From Pedobacter sp. SYP-B3415 (GTDB taxonomy: Bacteria; Bacteroidota; Bacteroidia; Sphingobacteriales; Sphingobacteriaceae): a DNA stretch of 64,000 nucleotides. Position numbers and translations under genes: made by a program. This document shows, piece after piece, positions 17,594-26,357 of this stretch. Location of the stretch: NCBI RefSeq assembly GCF_004138205.1, contig NZ_RXNQ01000011.1, forward strand, positions 248,001 to 312,000, given 5' to 3'. Position 1 is the first letter of the stretch, and each line of letters starts with the position of its first letter. The notes below the pieces were generated by a model. The model saw nothing but the letters and a program-made list of their open reading frames with translations. It did no database searches and had not been told where the DNA came from.

Positions 17594-19360
17594 TTATTTA
17601 ATGGAAGCTTCAAACGGCATTCGGGCCAAAAAACCCGTGCGGCTGCTGATTTCCTTTATCTTCTTGTAAACCGGGTATTGCTCGCCCAGTTCTTCTTTGA
17701 TCAGCGCCATTTTGATCTTGTCAGAGCTGTTATCCAGCAATGACTGCAGCGGACTGATCATTTCGGGGTAATCCATTACCTTATATTCTTTCAGACCGGC
17801 TTTTTTTGCTGCTGCCGCAATGGCGTCGTTGAATGAACCGATGCGGTCTGCCAGGCCGATGCGAACGGCATCTGTGCCAACCCATACATGACCACCACCA
17901 ATGCTGTCTACATAACTTTTTGATTTTTTACGGCCATCTGCGACCCGCTGAAGGAAACCACTGTATATACGGTTCAGTTCTGCCTGGATAATTGCACGTT
18001 CAGCAGGGGTCATAGGGCGGTTTGTGCTCATGATGTCCGCGTATTTACCCGTCTTCACGCCATCGAAAGTAATGCCCAGCTTTTCATTCATCAGCTTTTG
18101 AAAATTCGGAATAATACCGAAGATCCCAATTGAGCCGGTGATGGTGTTTGGCTGTACAAAAATACTGTCTGCTGCACAACCGATATAATAACCACCTGAA
18201 GCGGCAACATCGCCAAACGAAGCGATAACGGGCTTCGATTTACGCGTTAAGACTACCTCACGCCAGATCACATCAGATGCAAGTGCGCTCCCACCCGGTG
18301 AGTTCACCCTCAGTACAACAGCCTTTACCTTTTTATCAAGGCGCGCTTTGCGGAGTGCGCGGGAAATCCGTTCTGAGCCTATCTGCTCATCACTTCCTTC
18401 TCCGCCCATAATGTCGCCATTCGCGTAAACAACGGCTATCTTATCTGACGATTCAGCTTTCTCTGAAGCGTTTTGAGCATAGTCGTTAATAGTTATCGAG
18501 TTGATATTGTCGTCCGCATCCTTACCGCTTAACTTCTTGAGCTCGGTAAGTACCTCGTCTTTGTATTTCAGCGCATCGACAACTTTAAGACGGAGCGCAT
18601 CTGCGGGACTTTGAACAAGCAGTTCGTTTGCAATATGCGCCAGGCTGTCTTTTGAAACCTTTCGCGACGCCGCGATGTCACTCAGGAATGTATTGTAAAG
18701 GCCGCTCACATATGCTGTAACCTGTTTGCGGTTATAATCGCTCATCTTATCATAGATAAATGGCTCTACGGCGCTTTTGTAATTGCCCACCCTTACAATC
18801 TGGGCTTCGACACCCAGTTTTTCCAGTGCACCTTTAAAGAAAGTGAGTTCAGAACTGAAGCCTTTCAGCTCTACGGTACCTTCGGGATTCAGGTAAACCT
18901 TATCTGCCGCCGACGCGAGGTAGTAAGCACCCTGCGAGTAATATTCGCTGTACGCGATGACCTTTTTTTTGCTGCTCCGGAAATCAATGATCGCATTCCT
19001 GACTTCGCGCATCGTTGCCATCCCCGCATTTGGTCCGGTTACATTGATGTAAACACACTTTATATTGTCGTCTGTTCTGGCTTTTTTCAATGCCCGGATC
19101 ACATCGGCAAAACCAATTGTCTTTGATGTTTCCCCGCCAATAACCGGTACGCCTGCAAGCGGATTTTTTGATGTACGTTCGCTGATCTGCTGATCAAGGT
19201 TCAGAAAGAGTACTGAATTCGCAGCAATTTCAACAGATTTATCCTCGTTCGCTGAACTTATGACCACGCCGATAATCACTGCAAACAAGATAAAGAGTAA
19301 AAACAGAGATATAAAGAAACCGATAATTGTTGCAAAAAGCGTCTTAAAAAATTCTCTCAT
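17594..19360 (-). CDS. sppA: Signal peptide peptidase SppA, 67K type
   Basis: A 588-residue inner-membrane serine protease with tandem S49 domains. The N-terminal membrane anchor spans about residues 8-34. The catalytic dyad is recognisable: Lys195 in VGNYKSAVEPF of the first domain and Ser388 in AASGGYYIG of the second. The supporting TGSIGIFG strand is present. SppA degrades cleaved signal peptides in the membrane from the periplasmic side. Length and domain order match E. coli SppA (618). It is transcribed away from folK; I see no consensus -7 element. Confidence 0.95.
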   Translation of the reverse strand: MREFFKTLFATIIGFFISLFLLFILFAVIIGVVISSANEDKSVEIAANSVLFLNLDQQISERTSKNPLAGVPVIGGETSKTIGFADVIRALKKARTDDNIKCVYINVTGPNAGMATMREVRNAIIDFRSSKKKVIAYSEYYSQGAYYLASAADKVYLNPEGTVELKGFSSELTFFKGALEKLGVEAQIVRVGNYKSAVEPFIYDKMSDYNRKQVTAYVSGLYNTFLSDIAASRKVSKDSLAHIANELLVQSPADALRLKVVDALKYKDEVLTELKKLSGKDADDNINSITINDYAQNASEKAESSDKIAVVYANGDIMGGEGSDEQIGSERISRALRKARLDKKVKAVVLRVNSPGGSALASDVIWREVVLTRKSKPVIASFGDVAASGGYYIGCAADSIFVQPNTITGSIGIFGIIPNFQKLMNEKLGITFDGVKTGKYADIMSTNRPMTPAERAIIQAELNRIYSGFLQRVADGRKKSKSYVDSIGGGHVWVGTDAVRIGLADRIGSFNDAIAAAAKKAGLKEYKVMDYPEMISPLQSLLDNSSDKIKMALIKEELGEQYPVYKKIKEISSRTGFLARMPFEASIK

Positions 19361-19414
19361 GTGGCGGTTATGTGTTTATTTTGTAAAGGTATAAAAATAG
19401 ATTAGAGACCAATC

Positions 19415-19909
19415 ATGCTATCAGACGAGAAGAATGCCTATTTGTTACTGGGAAGTAACCTTGGCAATCGCCTGCAATACCTGGACAATGCCGTTTCAAT
19501 GATCGGCGAACGGCTGGGGCTTGTTGATCAGTCTTCTTCAACCTATGAGACGGCCGCATGGGGGAAAACCGATCAGCCGGCCTTTCTCAACAGGGCAGTG
19601 TCGCTGCAGACGCGACTTGATCCGCCTTCGCTGCTTGAGGGAATTTTAAAGATCGAGAACGAACTGGGACGTGTACGGCAGGACCGGTGGGGCGAGCGGC
19701 ATATCGATATTGATATCATCTTCTACGCAAAGGAAGTTGTGGAAATTCCAGGTAAACTGCGTATACCACATGCGGAGCTCGCAAACCGGAAATTTGTCCT
19801 TTTGCCATTGGCAGAAATTGCCCCCGATTTCGTACACCCGGTATCAGGCCATACGGTATCTCAAATGTTGGCAAAATTAGATGATCCGCTTGCTGTTACA
19901 AAGATTTAA
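19415..19909 (+). CDS. folK: 2-amino-4-hydroxy-6-hydroxymethyldihydropteridine diphosphokinase
   Basis: A 164-residue HPPK that transfers pyrophosphate from ATP to 6-hydroxymethyl-dihydropterin in folate synthesis. Conserved parts are the start strand AYLLLGSNLGNR, the SSTYETAAWG block with FLNRAVSL, and WGERHIDIDIIFY with the two metal-binding Asp residues. RIPHAELANRKFVLLPLAEI is the C-terminal family signature. Of normal length and cytoplasmic. Divergent from sppA and 18 bp before the HPt gene, which has its own -7 element. Confidence 0.96.
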   Translation: MLSDEKNAYLLLGSNLGNRLQYLDNAVSMIGERLGLVDQSSSTYETAAWGKTDQPAFLNRAVSLQTRLDPPSLLEGILKIENELGRVRQDRWGERHIDIDIIFYAKEVVEIPGKLRIPHAELANRKFVLLPLAEIAPDFVHPVSGHTVSQMLAKLDDPLAVTKI

Positions 19910-19914
19910 TTCTA

Positions 19915-19922
19915 TAGATTTG
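19915..19922 (+). promoter_or_regulatory. Bacteroidota -7 element just before the HPt gene
   Basis: TAGATTTG matches TAnnTTTG, with TTG at 19890-19892, 22 bp upstream. It ends 5 bp before the ATG, which predicts a nearly leaderless transcript. Confidence 0.55.
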
Positions 19923-19927
19923 TTTTT

Positions 19928-20305
19928 ATGATAGATGCCAGTAAAAATTCCCAACCGGTAGATCTTTCTTACCTGAGCGATATGGCGGGCGATAGTCCCG
20001 AGTTCATGATCGAAATGATTGATCTGTTCAAATCGCAGACGCCGGTATATATTGCCGAGCTTGAGCAGGCCGTGAAGGAAAAAGATTGGACGAAAGTTTC
20101 CATGCATGCGCACCGCGTAAAACCGACCTTTATCTATGTAGGCCGCGACGACGCGAAAAATCATATGCAGCTTATGGAAAATAACGCCAAAGCTGGTCAG
20201 GATCTCGACCAGATTCCACAGGCGCTTGAAGAACTGAAAAGCATGCTTGCCAGTTTATATCAGCAGTTGGACATAGCACGGCAGGACCTGGAAGCAAGGA
20301 TTTAG
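19928..20305 (+). CDS. HPt domain phosphotransfer protein
   Basis: A 125-residue stand-alone histidine phosphotransfer protein. The phosphorylatable histidine is His62 in MHAHRVKPTF, keeping the H-x-x-K spacing with Pro in place of the usual Gly. The protein is almost all helical with Leu/Met heptads, fitting a four-helix bundle. It would pass phosphoryl groups between a hybrid histidine kinase and a response regulator in the cytoplasm. No kinase is adjacent, though receiver proteins occur at 32754 and 39159. Start supported by the LDLSYL-like N-terminus (VDLSYLSDMAGDSPEFM). Confidence 0.87.
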   Translation: MIDASKNSQPVDLSYLSDMAGDSPEFMIEMIDLFKSQTPVYIAELEQAVKEKDWTKVSMHAHRVKPTFIYVGRDDAKNHMQLMENNAKAGQDLDQIPQALEELKSMLASLYQQLDIARQDLEARI

Positions 20306-20333
20306 ACCTTAATTCTTACAGAAAGACAGCACC

Positions 20334-20358
20334 AAACCGGCCGGCAGCCGGTTTTTTT
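20334..20358 (+). terminator. Intrinsic terminator after the HPt gene
   Basis: AAACCGGC-CGGCA-GCCGGTTT hairpin followed by a T run, 28 bp after the HPt stop codon. It lies just before the end of the convergent pssA gene. Confidence 0.8.
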
Positions 20359-20372
20359 GTGTCCTGAGCTGC

Positions 20373-21059
20373 TTATGAGGGTAGCTTTAACTTCCTGAAA
20401 TGGAGCACCGAAAAGGCGATGTATAACACCAGCACGAACGGAATTGCCGCAAACCGGAGAACGGCCAGCAAAATGGCTGATACAATCAGGAAAAGATACC
20501 GGTATTTGTTTGATTCCCAGGAAACCGATCCCAGTTTGAGTGAAAAGATGCGTATTTCGCTAACCAGCAACAGGCTGCAACCTACCGTAATGGCGAGCAG
20601 CAGGAGCGTGGAACCGATCACGTGCGGATAATCTTCGGCAATGAACGGCAGCGAAACAATGAACAGCGTATTCATCGGTGTATTTAAGCCAATAAAATCC
20701 TCTGTCTGCCGCTCGTCAATGTTAAATTTAGCAAGGCGCAGGGCAGAAAAAATTGTGATGAGAAATCCGAAATAGGGCAGGAGGGTCGACGTATAATCGG
20801 CAGACATCAGCAGCTGATACATCACCACACCTGGTAAGAAACCGAAACTAACCATGTCAGCAAGCGAATCGAGTTCCTTGCCGATGGCAGATTTTACGTG
20901 CAGCAACCGGGCAGCAAACCCGTCAAAAAAATCAAATATGCCCGAAATCAGAACGCAGTAGGCGGCTGCCTGCAGATCGCCGTTAAAGGCAAGCACAATT
21001 CCTGCACAGCCTGATGCCAGGTTAGCGCAGGTTAGCGCATTTGGAATGTGTTTTTTCAT
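20373..21059 (-). CDS. pssA: CDP-diacylglycerol-serine O-phosphatidyltransferase
   Basis: A 228-residue polytopic membrane enzyme that makes phosphatidylserine from CDP-diacylglycerol and serine, the precursor of phosphatidylethanolamine. The CDP-alcohol phosphotransferase motif D-G-x2-A-R-x8-G-x3-D-x3-D is intact as DGFAARLLHVKSAIGKELDSLAD (read in two overlapping parts). About six to seven hydrophobic segments follow. The frame extends 9 codons upstream, but MKKHIPNALT is the normal family start. It lies downstream of rho on the same strand, separated from it by a strong terminator. Confidence 0.94.
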   Translation of the reverse strand: MKKHIPNALTCANLASGCAGIVLAFNGDLQAAAYCVLISGIFDFFDGFAARLLHVKSAIGKELDSLADMVSFGFLPGVVMYQLLMSADYTSTLLPYFGFLITIFSALRLAKFNIDERQTEDFIGLNTPMNTLFIVSLPFIAEDYPHVIGSTLLLLAITVGCSLLLVSEIRIFSLKLGSVSWESNKYRYLFLIVSAILLAVLRFAAIPFVLVLYIAFSVLHFRKLKLPS

Positions 21060-21070
21060 TGGTGGAAAGT

Positions 21071-21107
21071 AAAAAAAAGCCGGCAAATGCCGGCTCTCTT
21101 TTTTTAT
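21071..21107 (-). terminator. Intrinsic terminator after rho
   Basis: On the minus strand AGCCGGCA/TGCCGGCT forms a near-perfect stem followed by eight T residues. It lies between the rho stop codon and the pssA start. A weaker T run on the plus side makes it potentially bidirectional. Confidence 0.85.
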
Positions 21108-21122
21108 AGCCTTGTCCGGATG

Positions 21123-22757
21123 CTAAGAATTCATCGAGATCAGGAACTCTTCGTTCGTTTTTGTGCCTTTGATCTGGGCCTGTACAAACTCCATAGCTTC
21201 CTGTGCATTCATGTCGGCCAGGTGATTGCGGAGAATCCAGACGCGTTGCAGTGTATCGCGGTCGTGCAGCAGGTCGTCGCGGCGGGTACTTGAAGCCGTG
21301 ATGTCGATTGCCGGGAAGATACGTTTGTTTGAAAGTTTGCGGTCAAGCTGGAGCTCCATATTGCCCGTACCCTTGAACTCTTCAAAGATCACCTCGTCCA
21401 TTTTTGAACCGGTATCGGTCAGTGCAGTAGCGAGAATGGTAAGCGAACCGCCGCGTTCAATATTGCGGGCCGCACCAAAGAACCGTTTTGGCTTATGAAG
21501 CGCATTTGCATCGACACCACCAGAGAGAATCTTTCCTGACGCCGGTGCTACCGTATTATAAGCTCTGGCCAGGCGGGTAATCGAATCGAGCAGGATGACA
21601 ACATCATGCCCGCTTTCTACAAGTCGCTTGGCCTTTTCAAGTACAATGTTCGCAATTTTTACGTGACGGTCTGCCGGTTCATCAAATGTTGAAGAAATTA
21701 CTTCAGCCCTTACGCTGCGAGCCATGTCAGTTACCTCTTCAGGCCGCTCGTCGATCAGCAGGATAATGAGGTAAACTTCAGGGTGGTTCGAAGCGATCGA
21801 ATTTGCAACCTCCTTAAGCAGGTTCGTTTTACCTGTTTTTGGTTGTGCTACGATCAGACCACGTTGCCCCTTACCGATTGGTGTAAACAGGTCCATAATG
21901 CGGGTCGAATAATTGCTCGCCTCGGTAAACAGGTTCAGTCGCTCGGTTGGGAAAAGCGGTGTAAGGTAGTCGAAAGGTACGCGGTCACGTACATCAGCCG
22001 GCAGGCGCCCATTGATGGTCTCTACCCGTACCAGTGGAAAATATTTTTCACCTTCTTTTGGTGGGCGGATGCTCCCTTTAACCGTGTCGCCCGTTTTCAG
22101 TCCAAATAATTTGATCTGCGACTGCGACACATAAATATCGTCTGGTGATGTAAGGTAATTATAATCGGCAGAGCGAAGGAAACCGTATCCGTCCGGCATA
22201 ATTTCCAATACGCCCTCATTTGTGATGACGTTATCGAAATCCAGATTTGAATAACTGTTTTCGTTTTTGCCCTGGTTCTGATTGTTTTTATTATGGTTTC
22301 GGTTATCGTCTTTTGGCTGATGCCGTGTGCGCTGCTGCTCGGCTGCTGCTGCTTCTTCTGCCGCTTTATATGGATCGGTTTCAACCGGTGCTGCAGGAGC
22401 TTCAACACGGCTCTCGCGTTCTGGTTGTTCAAACAGGGTAGCGCTGTCAGCGGTTGATTTGGCAGGTGCCGCATCTTTGCTGATTCGTGCCCGCTTGCGC
22501 GAACCTTTATCAGCTGTTTCTGTTTTTTCCGGCCTTGAGACTCTCACTTTCGGGCTTGCAACCGCAACCTCCGGCTCCGGTTCAGCCGCTTCCGGCTCCG
22601 GTGTCTGCGTTGCCGGGGCAGCCTGCTGCTGGAAGTACATGATGCCTTCTACCAGGTCGATCTTTCGAAGTTTGTCGGCATTTTCGATACCAAACGACTT
22701 GGCAAGCTCACGTAACTCGGGTGTGAGTTTATCATTTAGGTCTGTTTTGCTAAACAT
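21123..22757 (-). CDS. rho: Transcription termination factor Rho with long disordered insertion
   Basis: A 544-residue hexameric RNA helicase that ends transcription. The Rho N-terminal helical domain is at about 1-45 ([17 protein letters not shown]). Residues about 46-170 are a low-complexity stretch of Pro, Glu, Ala, Lys and then Asn/Gln. The RNA-binding cold-shock-like fold follows ([14 protein letters not shown]), then the ATPase core with [14 protein letters not shown] (Walker A), [13 protein letters not shown] and [12 protein letters not shown]. coli Rho has 419 residues; the difference is the insertion, which resembles the disordered region shown to drive condensation of Bacteroides Rho. 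No consensus -7 element in the 249 bp upstream. Confidence 0.96.
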   Translation of the reverse strand: MFSKTDLNDKLTPELRELAKSFGIENADKLRKIDLVEGIMYFQQQAAPATQTPEPEAAEPEPEVAVASPKVRVSRPEKTETADKGSRKRARISKDAAPAKSTADSATLFEQPERESRVEAPAAPVETDPYKAAEEAAAAEQQRTRHQPKDDNRNHNKNNQNQGKNENSYSNLDFDNVITNEGVLEIMPDGYGFLRSADYNYLTSPDDIYVSQSQIKLFGLKTGDTVKGSIRPPKEGEKYFPLVRVETINGRLPADVRDRVPFDYLTPLFPTERLNLFTEASNYSTRIMDLFTPIGKGQRGLIVAQPKTGKTNLLKEVANSIASNHPEVYLIILLIDERPEEVTDMARSVRAEVISSTFDEPADRHVKIANIVLEKAKRLVESGHDVVILLDSITRLARAYNTVAPASGKILSGGVDANALHKPKRFFGAARNIERGGSLTILATALTDTGSKMDEVIFEEFKGTGNMELQLDRKLSNKRIFPAIDITASSTRRDDLLHDRDTLQRVWILRNHLADMNAQEAMEFVQAQIKGTKTNEEFLISMNS

Positions 22758-23000
22758 TAGAATTTGTGTGTTACAAGAAAATTGAATAATTATTTTATCT
22801 GATGAGCTAGGTAAAAAATGCTAAAGCTGTTTTGGAAAGCTGAAATCGCTATATTTTTCCGAGATGGTCAGATAAACTTTTGAGAATTATGCTGCAATTG
22901 TATGGATTTGTTAAGTAATGTACAAGAGAAAGTTAAAATTGTTTGAAAAAAATAATGGCCGGTGGGGGACGTCCGGTATGAATTACGCCGTCTAAATTAG

Positions 23001-23008
23001 CATATTTG
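23001..23008 (+). promoter_or_regulatory. Near-consensus -7 element for pyrF
   Basis: CATATTTG differs from TAnnTTTG at the first base only and ends 18 bp before the ATG at 23027. A TTG codon inside it is in frame with pyrF but cannot be both promoter and start. Confidence 0.45.
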
Positions 23009-23026
23009 CAACAAAAATACGTATTT

Positions 23027-23860
23027 ATGAACAGAGCGCAGCTTTTTGAACAGATAAAAATTAAAAGATCATTTTTATGTATTGGCCTGGATCCGGTTCT
23101 GGAAAATATTCCCGAGCATCTTCTAGACGATGAAGATCCTATATTTTCGTTCAATAAAGCTATCATAGATGCCACAGCCGACTTGTGTGTAGCGTACAAG
23201 CCAAACACGGCCTTTTATGAGATGTATGGCGCAAAAGGCTGGACCTCCCTGCAGAGAACCTGGTCATATATCGATAAGGATATTTTTACCATTGCTGACG
23301 CAAAGCGTGGCGACATTGGCAATACCTCAAAAATGTATGCCAGCGCTTTTTTCAATGAAAAGCAATCAGGTATGGGATTCGATGCCGTTACCGTTGCGCC
23401 TTATATGGGCAGCGATTCGGTAATTCCTTTTTTGAACCACGAACACAAATGGGTAATCCTGCTCGCTCTTACCTCTAACGCAGGCAGCGTAGATTTTCAG
23501 TCGCTGCAGACCGGCAGTAAAAACCGGTTGTATGAAGAGGTGATGTTGCGCGCTTTGAAATGGGCCAGCGCCGACCAGATCATGTTTGTAGTCGGGGCTA
23601 CAAAACCGGATGCTTTTAAAGAACTTCGTGCGCTTGCGCCCGACAGCTTTTTTCTCGTGCCGGGTATCGGCGCGCAAGGCGGAAACCTGGCAGACGTTTG
23701 CCGCTTCGGCTTAAACAAGAACTGTGGTTTACTCGTTAATTCTGCCCGGCAGGTTATTTATGCTGGCAGCGGGAAAGACTTTGCCGAAAAGGCTAGGGCA
23801 GAAGCCTTAAAAGTGCAGCAGGAAATGGAACAAATTCTACAGTCGGCGTTAATTCTTTAA
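23027..23860 (+). CDS. pyrF: Orotidine 5'-phosphate decarboxylase, type 2
   Basis: A 277-residue enzyme of the longer PyrF subfamily that makes UMP from OMP. The start MNRAQLFEQIKIKRSFLCIG and the core IADAKRGDIGNTS with the catalytic Asp/Lys network are clear, followed by FDAVTVAPYMGSDSV and FLVPGIGAQGGN. A TTG seven codons upstream is rejected because it lies within the presumed -7 element. Cytoplasmic, last step of pyrimidine synthesis. Divergent from rho with 269 bp between; followed after 42 bp by a DUF2851 gene with its own promoter. Confidence 0.95.
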   Translation: MNRAQLFEQIKIKRSFLCIGLDPVLENIPEHLLDDEDPIFSFNKAIIDATADLCVAYKPNTAFYEMYGAKGWTSLQRTWSYIDKDIFTIADAKRGDIGNTSKMYASAFFNEKQSGMGFDAVTVAPYMGSDSVIPFLNHEHKWVILLALTSNAGSVDFQSLQTGSKNRLYEEVMLRALKWASADQIMFVVGATKPDAFKELRALAPDSFFLVPGIGAQGGNLADVCRFGLNKNCGLLVNSARQVIYAGSGKDFAEKARAEALKVQQEMEQILQSALIL

Positions 23861-23883
23861 GAGAAAATAAATTTCTTATAAAT

Positions 23884-23891
23884 TATTTTTG
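23884..23891 (+). promoter_or_regulatory. Bacteroidota -7 element for the DUF2851 gene
   Basis: TATTTTTG matches TAnnTTTG, 11 bp before the ATG at 23903 in an AT-rich stretch. No clear -33 TTG. Confidence 0.55.
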
Positions 23892-23902
23892 TATCTTTAG
23901 AG

Positions 23903-25186
23903 ATGTATTTCTCTGAAGAGTTTCTGCATTATATCTGGCGCTTTCGTCGGTATGAGCCTGCAGCATTGGTCTGCGACGGGGAGCCGGTGCAGGTCCTGGC
24001 GCCGGGTTCATATCATCAGGACTCGGGCCCGGATTTCAGTCTGGCGCAGATACGCATTGGCAAAACACTCTGGGTGGGGGATGTGGAAATCCATATCAAA
24101 ACATCTGACTGGCTCCTGCACGGGCATCAGCACGATGAAGCATATAATAATGTGATTCTGCATGTTGTGTATGAACACGATCAGAAGATTACGCGACCCG
24201 ATGGCAGCCCGCTTCCGGTCTTGTCTCTGCATAACCACGTTTCGCTCGGCCTGGTTGATACCTACAACCGGCTGCAGTTGTCGCAGGGTTATTTTCCCTG
24301 TGCAGCCACGATTGGCCAGGCAAACAAAACCGTTGTAAAGGCAATGCTGACAAGGCAACTTATAGCCCGTCTCGAAAAAAAATCAGCCGAGGTGCTTCAA
24401 ACGCTTGCACTACTCAAGGGCGACTGGGAGGAGACATTTTATCGTTTCCTGGCCCGCAACTTCGGGTTTAAGGTCAATGCGCAGCCATTTGAACTGCTTG
24501 CCCGGTTGCTTCCTTACCGGATATTAGCCCGGTGCCGGGGCAACCGTTTTCAGATGGAAGCGCTACTCTTCGGCGTAGCCGGGATGCTCGACCATTTACG
24601 TACCGAAGACCTCTATCCGGTAAAATTGCAGCGGGAGTTTACTTATCTGCAGAAAAAATACCGGCTCAAAAAGGTCCCTATCTCCATGTGGAAGTTTATG
24701 CGCATGCGTCCGCAGAATTTCCCGTCGCTTCGTATCGCGCAGTTTGCCGCGCTGCTGAACCGTCCGGAGCCGTTTTTTGCCGGTATCCTGGCTTTGAGAC
24801 AACCCGAAGATATCAGCAGTCTGTTTGGTCGTTGCAATATGCATACGTTCTGGACCGAACACTACCATTTTGGAAAACGAGCCAGGCAGGTAGGAAGTGG
24901 TTTGGGTAAAGATTCTGTTCATAACCTTCTTGTTAATACCGTTTCACTGTTTCTTTTTGTTTACGGCAGATACACCGGTAACGAGATGTACGTACAACTG
25001 GCGCTAAACTTGCTTGAGGCTATTCCCCCGGAAGATAATACCATTATCAGGAACTACTGCAGGGCGGGTTTGGATATAGACAACGCATTCTTTTCTCAGG
25101 CGGTCCTTGAATTAAAAAAAAACTGGTGCGACGGGAAAAAATGTGTACATTGTAGTATAGGCATCAACCTGTTAAAAAACGTTTGA
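23903..25186 (+). CDS. DUF2851 family protein
   Basis: A 427-residue protein of a Bacteroidota-enriched family without known activity. The conserved N-terminal block GSYHQDSGPDFSLAQIRIG followed by LWVGDVEIHIKTSDW and NVILHVVYEHD has acidic residues spaced like a metal-dependent nuclease core, but that is only a resemblance. The C-terminus ends with a Cys cluster, KNWCDGKKCVHCSIG, possibly a metal site. No signal peptide, so cytoplasmic. A PspC gene starts 1 bp after its stop codon, implying an operon. Confidence 0.82.
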   Translation: MYFSEEFLHYIWRFRRYEPAALVCDGEPVQVLAPGSYHQDSGPDFSLAQIRIGKTLWVGDVEIHIKTSDWLLHGHQHDEAYNNVILHVVYEHDQKITRPDGSPLPVLSLHNHVSLGLVDTYNRLQLSQGYFPCAATIGQANKTVVKAMLTRQLIARLEKKSAEVLQTLALLKGDWEETFYRFLARNFGFKVNAQPFELLARLLPYRILARCRGNRFQMEALLFGVAGMLDHLRTEDLYPVKLQREFTYLQKKYRLKKVPISMWKFMRMRPQNFPSLRIAQFAALLNRPEPFFAGILALRQPEDISSLFGRCNMHTFWTEHYHFGKRARQVGSGLGKDSVHNLLVNTVSLFLFVYGRYTGNEMYVQLALNLLEAIPPEDNTIIRNYCRAGLDIDNAFFSQAVLELKKNWCDGKKCVHCSIGINLLKNV

Positions 25187-25187
25187 T

Positions 25188-25409
25188 ATGTTTCAGCGAA
25201 TCGTTACCTATTTCGAGCAGCAAAGTTTTGGCGTCTGCACATATCTGGCTGAAAAGCTCAGGTTATCAACCGCCGGGGTGAGGCTTTTTTTTATCTACTC
25301 ATCCTTTCTCGCGGTTGGCTTTCCGCTTATTTTTTATGTGCTGGCAGCGGTGGTTCTCGATGTGAGACGCTACATGCGCAAAATCAGGACACGGATCTGG
25401 GATTTGTAA
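25188..25409 (+). CDS. PspC-domain small membrane protein
   Basis: A 73-residue protein with one hydrophobic segment (about residues 32-58, including FFIYSSFLAVGFPLIFYVL) after an amphipathic stretch FGVCTYLAEKLRLSTAGVRL, the PspC fold signature. PspC proteins sit in the inner membrane and take part in envelope-stress sensing. It begins directly after the DUF2851 stop (TGATATG) and so depends on that transcript. No other psp gene is nearby. Its end is 4 bp from the convergent ankyrin gene. Confidence 0.8.
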   Translation: MFQRIVTYFEQQSFGVCTYLAEKLRLSTAGVRLFFIYSSFLAVGFPLIFYVLAAVVLDVRRYMRKIRTRIWDL

Positions 25410-25413
25410 CCCT

Positions 25414-26064
25414 CTAGTCTGTCAGGATCTTCGCAATCTGCTGATGACCTGCATCAAGCGCCAGGTCTGCCGGCGATTTACCGCCCTCCATCTGTACATT
25501 CGTTGCTGCACCATATTCAAGCAGCAGTATAATCAATTCAATGTTACCGGATTCCGCAGCTGAATGCAAAGGTGTTATGCCTGCCTGCTGGCGTACGTTC
25601 ACCTGCGCCCCGGCGTGCAACAGCATTGAGGCAATTGCGGTACTGCCTGAAGCAGCCGCAGAGTGCAACGGGTAGACATCAAAGCCGTTTTGCGAGCATA
25701 TGTTACAGTCTGCACCGCGGCTAAGCAAAATTTTTACAGCTTCTTCCCGGCCAAAATAACAAGCGAGTCCTAAAGCCGTGAAGCCATCGGGCGAATGGCG
25801 GTTTACCGAGGCAGGTTCGGCGAAAAGCAAGCTGGTAAGTGACTCGGCATCGCCGGTAGCGGCGGCCTCGTATAGATTTAGCGGTCCTGAGAGTTCTGAG
25901 AGAACTGACACCAGTTCCGGCCGTTTATAATAGCAGGCAAGTAAAAGCGGACTTACCCCAAATGAAGTTTCGACGGTAGCAAGATCCGGTCTTTGGATCA
26001 GGAGGGACTTGAGTGAAGCAGCGTCTCCGGAAACGATTAGCGCCTCTAACGTAGGATTGCTCAT
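25414..26064 (-). CDS. Ankyrin-repeat protein
   Basis: A 216-residue protein built of about six ankyrin repeats. Repeat cores are visible: GVSPLLLACYYKRPELVSVL, GFTALGLACYFGREEAVKIL, YPLHSAAASGSTAIASMLL, GITPLHSAAESGNIELIILL and KSPADLALDAGHQQIAKIL. No signal peptide or extra domain. Ankyrin folds bind other proteins; the partner is unknown. The gene stands alone, convergent with pspC, and starts about 75 bp downstream of an unexplained minus-strand terminator. Confidence 0.85.
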   Translation of the reverse strand: MSNPTLEALIVSGDAASLKSLLIQRPDLATVETSFGVSPLLLACYYKRPELVSVLSELSGPLNLYEAAATGDAESLTSLLFAEPASVNRHSPDGFTALGLACYFGREEAVKILLSRGADCNICSQNGFDVYPLHSAAASGSTAIASMLLHAGAQVNVRQQAGITPLHSAAESGNIELIILLLEYGAATNVQMEGGKSPADLALDAGHQQIAKILTD

Positions 26065-26138
26065 AGGATCTGTCTGATTGGTTTAGCTGGCTAAGATAAC
26101 AACAAACGGAAAATAGTGAAACAAGACCCGGCAGACAT

Positions 26139-26165
26139 AAAAAATCCGCCGGTACCACCGGCGGA
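26139..26165 (-). terminator. Strong minus-strand terminator with no assigned upstream gene
   Basis: TCCGCCGGT and ACCGGCGGA form a perfect 9-bp stem with loop ACC. On the minus strand it is followed by six T residues. Nothing annotated on the minus strand ends here: the ankyrin gene begins about 75 bp further on. It implies a transcript arising from about 26170-26330 on the minus strand. Confidence 0.7.
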
Positions 26166-26327
26166 AAAACCTAAAACTAAATCCGTTAAAGACTGAAACG
26201 TTTCTTGTGTGCTGTATTTGTCTGACAACCCGCACGACAAATGGTTTAATGGCGACCAAAAACAAAAATGCATCAGGCGTAAGCCGAGGATAATTTCTGC
26301 AATGCCCGCAGTTCACAGGATATCTTT
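26166..26327. other. Short gene-free stretch before ftsK, possible small RNA
   Basis: About 160 bp lie between an orphan minus-strand terminator and the ftsK promoter. Short frames exist on both strands (one minus frame spans 26083-26316, one plus frame ends with a TAA at 26293) but none has a convincing start or recognised family. I found no -7 element on the minus strand; a TGTATTTG (one mismatch) occurs on the plus strand near 26213. Best reading: a small RNA or an unannotated leader. Confidence 0.3.
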
Positions 26328-26335
26328 TATATTTG
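26328..26335 (+). promoter_or_regulatory. Bacteroidota -7 element for ftsK
   Basis: TATATTTG matches TAnnTTTG, 22 bp before the ftsK ATG. It should drive ftsK and the following lolA-like gene. Confidence 0.65.
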
Positions 26336-26357
26336 TTGCTGGCTTAAAATTTAGAAA

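Noticed and set aside
26083..26316. Minus-strand frame of 77 codons before ftsK
   Set aside because: It crosses the strong terminator hairpin and lacks an ATG start in the right place.
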